A stretch of DNA of 6,356 bases from Candidatus Parcubacteria bacterium (GTDB lineage: Bacteria > Patescibacteriota > Minisyncoccia > Phycocordibacterales > UBA1006). Position 1 is the stretch's first letter. Each line of letters opens with the position of its first letter. The notes beneath the pieces are model-generated. The model had not been told where the DNA came from. It did no database searches and was given only the letters and a program-made list of their open reading frames with translations. Position numbers and translations under genes: made by a program. Below, in pieces: positions 1-5,858 of the stretch. The stretch is taken from positions 1-6,356 of the forward strand of contig JALVPH010000017.1 of assembly GCA_027031875.1 (NCBI GenBank). The letters run 5' to 3'.

Positions 1-1609
1 GATACTTATTCTTCTTTGCTTCTTTTTCCATCTTGTCAGAGAGATACTTCTCATATCCACCCTCTCCAGAACCACCAAGTTTAGCCCATGCAGGTTGCCT
101 CACTCCTGACATCCAGGACACATTTTTCGCAAGCTGCCCTCCTATAAAGGAAGCAGTTTTTGTCTTTGATATATCGAAGCTAGATTTTGAAAGTTTGTCA
201 GTATTCTCAAGAAATTTTCTGCTCATATACTTCGCCCCTGTCATCTTCGCCAATATACTATCACTTTTTGCAGCTCTCCTCATCCAATCACCAAGCTTCC
301 CTCCTTTTCCTTTTGCGACATCTGTTGCAAACTTTCCAATCGTTCCCCTCATCGCAAGCGCAGCTCCACCTGTCACAGCAGCAAGACCTACCCCAAGAGC
401 AACTCCTGCTGCTTTCCCGACATATCCCGCAATTTTCCCCGCAAAATCACCTGACATCTTTTCTGCAACATCTTTTGAGACAAAAATCAGAGTGACAATA
501 ATTCCCGCAGGAACTAGGATGCTCATCAACTTATCTATAAATGCACTTCCAGAGGAAAGAATGGTTACCCCTATATCTATAAATTTAATAGTGAGGTAAA
601 GGAAAAAGATGAAAACAGGTGCCATAAATGCCATCTTAAGAAGACTCTTCAACCATCTATCAAAGCCAATATAATCAATATTCTCCATTTTAGGGACGAG
701 AAGGCTAGAAAATGCGAGTGGAGAGATAATTGTTGCAATCCATAGACCGATTGTTCTCCCAAGAAAAAGGAATGAAACTTTAAGGAAGGTTATGAGAAGT
801 GCAAGATTGATAGCAAGTGCTACAAGGAGAAGAACATACCCCTGCGTCCTGTTTCCACTATTAAATGTCATGAGGTTTCCCCCAGGATAAAATAATTTTT
901 GTGGGTTAATTTTCGTTGCGAGGGCAACCGAAACAGAATCAGATTCAATATCTTGTCCTACATTAATATTATACTTTGTGGTGCTTGAATTAATGTTATT
1001 GTAGAGTGCATGTGCTGTTATGTTTGCTACATCGATGATAAAGAAGCTCATATAGAGAGAAAAGTTAATTGTGAGGGCGACAATAACGATATTCACAATC
1101 TTCTTACTTACTCTCGAAGCAGCACCAAATACAAGATAGAATGCTTGATAGAGAAGTGCTGCAATGAATACAATATTGGTGATATCACGAAGGAGTTCCC
1201 ATCCTTTTTTCACAAAGATATCAATGTAGCTCGTACTTTGGATACTATAGTTGAGGAAGAAATCTAGAAGGAATCCTGCAAGACCTACGAGTGTATTCCC
1301 CCCAATGACAATAATGTAGTAGAACGCATTCATTATCTCACAGCCGAAGGCAAACTTTCCACAATTAAATATATTGTTTGTCTTCTCTTCTTCAGATTGT
1401 GCATAGACAAGGGGAACTTCTACCTCTACAACAAAATCTCCTATATGTGAAAGCTGAACATGCTTACCCTCATCTAGGGAAGAGTGCAAGATAATCTGTT
1501 CTTGCTCGAATGGAGAAGTCTCTGTCGTGACTCCCAATTGTACAGAGATTGGAATAAGGAAAATGAGTGTGAAAGTTGCTACAGATACGATATGTTTCAT
1601 CAATTTCAT
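1..1609 (-). CDS. VirB6/TrbL-like polytopic membrane protein of a type IV secretion-like system (3' end missing)
   Basis: An uninterrupted minus-strand frame starts at ATG 1609 and runs off the left edge. 536 codons are visible with no stop. It begins with a hydrophobic segment (about residues 6-24), then a polar stretch (25-90). Further likely membrane helices are at about 93-119, 143-162, 170-193, 257-280, 284-304, 325-346 and 362-379. A Gly/Ala-rich segment follows (397-420), then a Lys-rich, probably cytoplasmic tail. The core 'LWIATIISPLAF' (289-300), followed by P306, F317-D-R-W319 and 'FMAPVFIFFLYL' (328-339), matches my memory of VirB6/TrbL-like proteins of Patescibacteria. In type IV secretion systems, proteins of this family form the inner-membrane channel. 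The start fits a -10 box 8 bases upstream. An alternative in-frame ATG lies at 1600. Neither has a Shine-Dalgarno sequence. The family call is good; the transported substrate is unknown. Confidence 0.8.
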   Translation of the reverse strand, partial: MKLMKHIVSVATFTLIFLIPISVQLGVTTETSPFEQEQIILHSSLDEGKHVQLSHIGDFVVEVEVPLVYAQSEEEKTNNIFNCGKFAFGCEIMNAFYYIIVIGGNTLVGLAGFLLDFFLNYSIQSTSYIDIFVKKGWELLRDITNIVFIAALLYQAFYLVFGAASRVSKKIVNIVIVALTINFSLYMSFFIIDVANITAHALYNNINSSTTKYNINVGQDIESDSVSVALATKINPQKLFYPGGNLMTFNSGNRTQGYVLLLVALAINLALLITFLKVSFLFLGRTIGLWIATIISPLAFSSLLVPKMENIDYIGFDRWLKSLLKMAFMAPVFIFFLYLTIKFIDIGVTILSSGSAFIDKLMSILVPAGIIVTLIFVSKDVAEKMSGDFAGKIAGYVGKAAGVALGVGLAAVTGGAALAMRGTIGKFATDVAKGKGGKLGDWMRRAAKSDSILAKMTGAKYMSRKFLENTDKLSKSSFDISKTKTASFIGGQLAKNVSWMSGVRQPAWAKLGGSGEGGYEKYLSDKMEKEAKKNKY

Positions 1610-1617
1610 ATACGAGG

Positions 1618-1626
1618 AGTATACCA
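1618..1626 (-). promoter_or_regulatory. Extended -10 promoter of the VirB6-like gene, likely leaderless
   Basis: On the minus strand this reads TGGTATACT, a TGn extension joined to a -10 hexamer that differs from TATAAT at one position. The last base of the hexamer is at 1618, so transcription should start near 1611, about two bases before ATG 1609. No convincing -35 is seen 16-18 bases upstream, which is usual for extended -10 promoters. The arrangement matches the promoter of the large exported protein gene at 5143-5151. Confidence 0.55.
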
Positions 1627-1647
1627 CATTTCTAAGAGTGAGACATG

Positions 1648-1675
1648 AAAACACCAGTATCATTACTGGTGTTTT
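1648..1675. terminator. Bidirectional hairpin terminator between the exported protein gene and the VirB6-like gene
   Basis: A perfect 12-bp inverted repeat (1648-1659 with 1664-1675) surrounds a TCAT loop. The stem has a GC-richer core (CACCAG/CTGGTG) flanked by AAAA on the left and TTTT on the right. It can therefore act as an intrinsic terminator on either strand. It lies 72 bases past the stop of the minus-strand exported protein gene and ahead of the VirB6-like promoter, so it should end transcription of the former. The U-tract is stronger on the plus strand (TTTTATTTT), although no plus-strand gene ends here. Confidence 0.75.
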
Positions 1676-1691
1676 ATTTTACACGGAATAC

Positions 1692-1731
1692 CTCACGTGA
1701 GTTCAGAATACTCGATTATTGAATCATAATC
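1692..1731. repeat. Small palindromes in the 3' flank of the exported protein gene
   Basis: Two short inverted repeats lie between the stop codon at 1747 and the terminator. One is a perfect 10-bp palindrome, CTCACGTGAG (1692-1701). The other is GATTAT-TGAATC-ATAATC (1714-1731), a 6-bp stem with a 6-base loop. They could be minor RNA structures in the 3' untranslated region or a protein-binding site. Palindromes this short can occur by chance, so no function is claimed. Confidence 0.3.
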
Positions 1732-1746
1732 TATATTTTGTCAATT

Positions 1747-4700
1747 CTAGAAAGAAGAGCTCATAATATCAGCAATCGCAGCACGATAGACACTTCGTGG
1801 TGAGTAATACCATGTTTGTCCTCTTGTGCTTCCTGTCGTCACACACAAATCGACCCTGTGCCCTTTCCAACACGCATCTTCATATTCAGGTCCAATTGCA
1901 TTACAGAAAAGTACCTTTCCCTCATTAGGATTTGGAGCGACTCTAAACGGTCTCCTCCCATTAAAGAATTGAACAACTGCAACTGCAGGAACTGCGAACG
2001 ACCACTCTATCATCCCTTTATCAGCAACAATCATTTTTGGAATTTCCCTTGAAAGGGTGCGTTTCGTCTTATCTTTCTCAAGAAGTTCTAGTATACTAAA
2101 CGCTCTCTTATTCTCTCTCGCTCCTGGATACATATCCTTATAGTATTTCTCTAACTCAGATTTTGAACCAAATTTGAGGATACTCACTTTTCTGTGTGCG
2201 GGAGAAGTAAAGAGGTCAGACATGAATACGCTCTTCTCTCCTCTCTGCTGTTTATTATATTCTTCCTCTAAAAGTTGAGAAATTTCCTGATCCGTCCTTG
2301 AAGGAGAAATATTAGACCCCACCGCAGAAGCAATCCCTGAAAGAGAACTTCCTCCAAAGAGAGAGACAAACGTCTGACAATCCGCGGCATAATCGATTGC
2401 TTTCTTAGAGAGTTCAGAAAGGTTTCTACTATTCAACTGCGCTTCAAGATAAGCCCTATCGGTGGTTAATTTTCCTCTCGAATTGAGAATGTGATACTGA
2501 TACCGAGCCCTCGCTTTCTCTTCTCGAGGAGCATACTTCCTCCATAACGTCCACGCGAGGTCCATCGCGATTTTCACCGCCTTCCTCTTATCATTTTTAA
2601 CGAGGAGTTCAGGACTCTCTTGTGCTACCTGTTCTTTTTTCAAAAAAGGATCCACGCTGTTGTCGGACAAATCGTTCTTGAAAGGTATTGATTTCCCTTT
2701 CTTGAAGAGATAGAGACCAAGATTCTCCACGAGGAGCTCTCCCTGTTTCGCATTTTTATCAACAAGAGAAGCAGGGAGTTTAAGGATGGAGAGTAAGTCT
2801 CTATCAGAAATTTTCCATTCCGTATCTACAGGATAGATACCAAACGCGCTTGGGAGCTGGATAATCTCTTCTGGCTTTTCTTTCAATTTTTGTGGGATGA
2901 GTGAAGATAGCGAATCAAGATTATCTTTCACTTTTATAACCCCTTCCCAAGAAGTGGGGGAGTCTAAAAGCGTCTCTCCGTTTTGCTGTCGAGGTATATT
3001 CCCGTTTCCACTATTTCCTGTGGTGTTATTTCCTACACTAACCCCAATAGCATTCACTGAATTATGATGTGTTGAAGAATTGCCGGAAGCGTTTTGGGTA
3101 TTAGCCTGAAAGACAACGTCTTGAAAACTATTAACATTCTCTAACGATGAGAGCTTATCCCTAAGCTCTTTCTTCATTTCAATCTTGAGTACCTGATCTT
3201 CAAAGAGAGGAAGGTCTACCGAGATGCCGAGATTATCTTGTATCTTTCTCATTCTCTCTAGGATATTTTCTTTCGTCATGAGAAGCGCAACATACACCCT
3301 CCTCTTATCAGAGATATCTGAACCAATCCCACTAAATTTATCCCTCAACGTATCACCTGTAAGAGAATTAACCATACTTCTTAGTTGTGGAGCTCCTGGA
3401 ATATTAAGGAGACTATCTTGACTCATTTCCTTTGTGAGAGTAAATCCCTCCCCTTCCCATTGATCAGCCGCACGATGAATACGATCACACATTTCCTGAT
3501 TACTCTCATTGTCTGGATAATCAAATTTTTCTGATCGAACCCAACGTACCTTATCCTTATAGCGTTCCTCCCAGCCAAGATCTGGTCCTGGGAGACAATG
3601 GTCGAGTGTAGATGCATAAGAAGCAGATCGATTGAGAATAACACGAGTCTTAATGAGTTCATCGAGATAGGCCTTCGTGAGTTTTAACTCTCTATCAAGA
3701 GATTTATGGAGATCTATAATCACTTCTGGGCTATTTTCAAGTGAATAGTTCTTTCCTTCTACATCTTCTGGTCCGGCGATGTAACGAATAGAATCATCAT
3801 TTCCTGCAAAAACGTTATAGATATCATTTCCACTACTTCCTGAATAGCGAGAACTATGACCACCCTTACTGTTTTGAGTATCATTTGAGAGATTTGCATC
3901 TGCCTCAATTCCTAGTACATCATAATCGTCTTGGTTTGTTATAAACGTATCGAGTTTACGGTAGAAAACGTTCCCATTCTTCCCCTTCCTAGACATCGCA
4001 TCTGTGAGGAGTTTTTTCGCACCGGTTTCAAGAAGACCAAATGCGAGTGTCCCTACGGCATTCGCAATAATTTCTGTGAACTCGTCAGCAGCAATCGATT
4101 CTTCTTCTGGTCTCAATAATTCCTTCTTAACCTTTGCTGCAATTGCCCCTTTATCAGTAGTAATTTTTGAATAATTCTCATTTTTTGTTCCTTTCGTTTT
4201 AAGATCATCTTCTCCTTTACACTTTCCATATTCATCTTTTCCTTTTGGACACTCCTTCTTGTCCAAATACTTATTTGATGCAAAAACTTGATCAAGAGTA
4301 CTTTTCACCTTTTTGCTAGATTTCTCACGCATTTTTTCAATGAGACGAGATTGATTCACGATTGGGTTATCCCCTGATTGTTGGATGTAGGCGAGCCACC
4401 CTCCTCGTGAAAAATCATTCTTATACTCTTCAACACCTCCACGTCCAAGAAGTTTACCGAGAGGCTGTTCCTTATCAATTTCCTGTTTCAAAGAATCAAC
4501 ATTAAGCTCTCTTGCTCCATACTTTGCAAGCGTGAGTGCGGCGTAGCGTGCATCAAGACCTCCACCAGTATGGTAGTGCATCCAATTATCATGTGCTGCC
4601 TGCGCAAGGGTATTCGCGGTCCCCTGAGTAAAATCACTCCCACATTGCTTTTTTATCTCTCTCGCTAATTCATCAGCAGGAACATCTCCTTGAAGTGTTG

Positions 4701-5142
4701 TTTGCCCACCATCAGGAGGATTCGTGGTCGCTGAATATTTTTTCCTTAATTTTTCATACACTTCCGCTTGGCATATGGCTTTCTTGTTCTTCACATCTTG
4801 AGCAAGATCACCGAGCTTCACATTCGCAACGTAGAGTGCATAATCGAGCCCCGAACGAATCGCATCTGTTTTCACATCTTTTATGAATTCATCCCAGTTT
4901 GAGATGAAACTTGGTTCTCCATCAAAACCTCCGTTTGCCCACACAAGAGTGCTCTGGACAATTTTATCGAGGAAACGCTGAAGAAATATTTTTGCAATGG
5001 CATCAAGTCCATACTCCTTTACAAACTGCATTACATCCGTATTTTGCGCATACACGTTTGGAGTAAATAGTGGTTGGTTAATGAAACCAAACAGGAGAAT
5101 CATAATAGTCCCCTTTGTAAAAACATTCTTCATATGAGGCAT
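1747..5142 (-). CDS. Large exported protein of about 1,130 residues, linked to the VirB6-like gene; function unknown
   Basis: A single frame of 1,131 codons from ATG 5142 ends in TAG. The second ATG at 5133 (residue 4, 'MKNVF') is the more likely start, because the -10 box touches the first ATG. The N-terminus is a classic signal peptide with a basic start, a hydrophobic core (about 12-20) and a likely cleavage after A32 in 'NVYAQ'. No other strong membrane helix is seen, so the product is probably secreted or surface-held. Residues 37-87 contain 'YGLDAIAKIF' and 'WANGGFDGEPSFI'. I recall this pattern from large proteins beside VirB6-like genes in Patescibacteria, but have not verified it. 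Ten cysteines (124, 167, 298, 308, 516, 552, 922, 1080, 1091, 1100) could form disulfides outside the cell. Linkers rich in Asn, Ser and Gly lie at about 412-450 and 679-722, separating charged, mostly helical blocks. The segment 'DHCLPGPDLGWEERY' (514-528) stands out as motif-like. I recognise no enzyme domain. A role as an extracellular component of the neighbouring secretion-like apparatus is inferred from gene order and a shared promoter. Confidence 0.85.
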   Translation of the reverse strand: MPHMKNVFTKGTIMILLFGFINQPLFTPNVYAQNTDVMQFVKEYGLDAIAKIFLQRFLDKIVQSTLVWANGGFDGEPSFISNWDEFIKDVKTDAIRSGLDYALYVANVKLGDLAQDVKNKKAICQAEVYEKLRKKYSATTNPPDGGQTTLQGDVPADELAREIKKQCGSDFTQGTANTLAQAAHDNWMHYHTGGGLDARYAALTLAKYGARELNVDSLKQEIDKEQPLGKLLGRGGVEEYKNDFSRGGWLAYIQQSGDNPIVNQSRLIEKMREKSSKKVKSTLDQVFASNKYLDKKECPKGKDEYGKCKGEDDLKTKGTKNENYSKITTDKGAIAAKVKKELLRPEEESIAADEFTEIIANAVGTLAFGLLETGAKKLLTDAMSRKGKNGNVFYRKLDTFITNQDDYDVLGIEADANLSNDTQNSKGGHSSRYSGSSGNDIYNVFAGNDDSIRYIAGPEDVEGKNYSLENSPEVIIDLHKSLDRELKLTKAYLDELIKTRVILNRSASYASTLDHCLPGPDLGWEERYKDKVRWVRSEKFDYPDNESNQEMCDRIHRAADQWEGEGFTLTKEMSQDSLLNIPGAPQLRSMVNSLTGDTLRDKFSGIGSDISDKRRVYVALLMTKENILERMRKIQDNLGISVDLPLFEDQVLKIEMKKELRDKLSSLENVNSFQDVVFQANTQNASGNSSTHHNSVNAIGVSVGNNTTGNSGNGNIPRQQNGETLLDSPTSWEGVIKVKDNLDSLSSLIPQKLKEKPEEIIQLPSAFGIYPVDTEWKISDRDLLSILKLPASLVDKNAKQGELLVENLGLYLFKKGKSIPFKNDLSDNSVDPFLKKEQVAQESPELLVKNDKRKAVKIAMDLAWTLWRKYAPREEKARARYQYHILNSRGKLTTDRAYLEAQLNSRNLSELSKKAIDYAADCQTFVSLFGGSSLSGIASAVGSNISPSRTDQEISQLLEEEYNKQQRGEKSVFMSDLFTSPAHRKVSILKFGSKSELEKYYKDMYPGARENKRAFSILELLEKDKTKRTLSREIPKMIVADKGMIEWSFAVPAVAVVQFFNGRRPFRVAPNPNEGKVLFCNAIGPEYEDACWKGHRVDLCVTTGSTRGQTWYYSPRSVYRAAIADIMSSSF

Positions 5143-5172
5143 AGTATATCACAGCTTACTTTTCCTATGCAA
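5143..5172 (-). promoter_or_regulatory. Promoter of the large exported protein gene, likely near-leaderless
   Basis: On the minus strand, TGATATACT (5143-5151) is an extended -10. A weak -35, TTGCAT (5167-5172), lies 18 bases upstream. The predicted transcription start is near 5136, between the two in-frame ATGs at 5142 and 5133. Only the ATG at 5133 would then be in the transcript, about three bases from its 5' end. No Shine-Dalgarno sequence precedes either ATG. The element closely resembles the VirB6-like promoter at 1618-1626. Confidence 0.55.
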
Positions 5173-5178
5173 GCTTCT

Positions 5179-5237
5179 TTGAAAACTTTTTTAAAAAGAG
5201 TAGTATCTAGCATATTAGAAGTAACTAAGAATAAAAT
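5179..5237 (+). promoter_or_regulatory. Candidate promoter region of the pyrophosphatase gene
   Basis: Two readings are possible. TTGAAA (5179-5184) and TAGTAT (5201-5206), 16 bases apart, make a moderate promoter with a leader of about 30 bases. Alternatively, TAAAAT (5232-5237) would be a -10 placing the start of transcription at or next to ATG 5243, giving a leaderless mRNA with a poor -35. The second agrees with the two minus-strand genes and with the absence of a Shine-Dalgarno sequence. A T6A5 tract (5187-5197) lies between the divergent promoters. Confidence 0.35.
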
Positions 5238-5242
5238 GAACT

Positions 5243-5782
5243 ATGAATTTATGGCATGACATAGCTCGTGGAGACGAAGCTCCTGAGGTACTTAACTGTA
5301 TTATCGAGATTCCAAAGGGATCACCAAATAAGTACGAACTTGATAAGAAAACGGGACTCATCGCACTCGATCGTGCAAATTACAGTTCTGCTCCTTATCC
5401 ATTTGATTATGGGTTTATTCCACAAACGCTATGGGAAGACGGGGATCCTCTTGACGTAATTGTTCCCACCACATTTCCACTCATTCCTGGTGTACTCGTG
5501 CGTGTACGTCCAGTTGCAGTAATGGAGATGATTGATGGAGGGGAATCAGACTACAAAATTATTGCAGTCCCTGTAGATGATAAACGATGGGATGATGTAA
5601 CTGACCTTGAACATCTCAATAGACACAACATTAAAGAGTGGATTCACTTCTTTGAAACCTACAAAGAATTGAAAGGGAAAGATAATGTTGTTGTAATCCG
5701 TGATGTGAAAGGAAAAAATGCAGCGATTAAAGTGGTAAAGAAAGGGATTAAACTCTATAGTACCACATATGGTGCAGAATAG
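5243..5782 (+). CDS. ppa: Inorganic pyrophosphatase, family I (soluble, Mg2+-dependent)
   Basis: The 179-residue product should hydrolyse pyrophosphate to two phosphates in the cytoplasm. This pulls forward reactions such as nucleic acid synthesis and aminoacyl-tRNA formation. The family signature DGDPLDV is at 66-72, supplying metal-binding Asp66, Asp68 and Asp71. The other residues expected from the well-studied E. coli enzyme are also present: Glu22, Lys30, Glu32, Arg44, Tyr56, Asp98, Asp103, Lys105 and the Tyr140-Lys141 pair. The length is normal for bacterial family I enzymes (about 170-180), and the gene looks intact and active. It ends in TAG, followed 14 bases later by a strong hairpin terminator. 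It is divergent from the exported protein gene and convergent with the pilin-like gene, so it forms its own transcription unit and probably has no functional tie to its neighbours. ATG 5243 is the start in frame with the conserved 'LWHDIARGD' N-terminus. No Shine-Dalgarno sequence is visible. Confidence 0.96.
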   Translation: MNLWHDIARGDEAPEVLNCIIEIPKGSPNKYELDKKTGLIALDRANYSSAPYPFDYGFIPQTLWEDGDPLDVIVPTTFPLIPGVLVRVRPVAVMEMIDGGESDYKIIAVPVDDKRWDDVTDLEHLNRHNIKEWIHFFETYKELKGKDNVVVIRDVKGKNAAIKVVKKGIKLYSTTYGAE

Positions 5783-5796
5783 AGAATCGGTATTGA

Positions 5797-5832
5797 AAAA
5801 CAGAGTGATACTATACAGTATCACTCTGTTTT
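5797..5832. terminator. Shared bidirectional terminator between convergent ppa and pilin-like genes
   Basis: A perfect 16-bp inverted repeat (5797-5812 with 5817-5832) surrounds an ATAC loop. The stem runs from AAAA at its left base to TTTT at its right base, so each strand gives a hairpin ending in a U-run. It lies 14 bases after the ppa stop and 26 bases after the stop of the minus-strand pilin-like gene. One element can therefore end both transcripts. Confidence 0.88.
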
Positions 5833-5858
5833 CTATTAAGATAAGGTACGATATTGGA

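Noticed and set aside
33..599. 188-codon plus-strand open frame, with a second overlapping one at 187-495
   Set aside because: It lies entirely antisense to the VirB6-like gene. That gene has coherent membrane helices and family motifs and is open to the edge. The plus-strand products are low-complexity Pro/Ser/Phe-rich, as expected from the reverse of Gly/Ala/Lys-rich codons.
1010..1267. 85-codon plus-strand open frame
   Set aside because: Antisense to the VirB6-like membrane domain, with no independent start signal or recognisable motif.
1..1609. Possible TGA=Gly recoding (Gracilibacteria-type code)
   Set aside because: The minus-strand frame contains no TGA and glycine is encoded by ordinary GGN codons, so the standard code fits.
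1816..4886. Several short open frames on both strands within the exported protein gene (e.g. 1816-2052, 3423-3662, 4113-4295)
   Set aside because: All overlap a 1,131-codon intact frame with a signal peptide. None has a promoter, a ribosome site or a recognisable product.
5074..5259. 61-codon plus-strand frame spanning the divergent promoter region
   Set aside because: It overlaps the signal peptide region of the exported protein, the promoters and the ppa start, and its translation shows no protein-like features.
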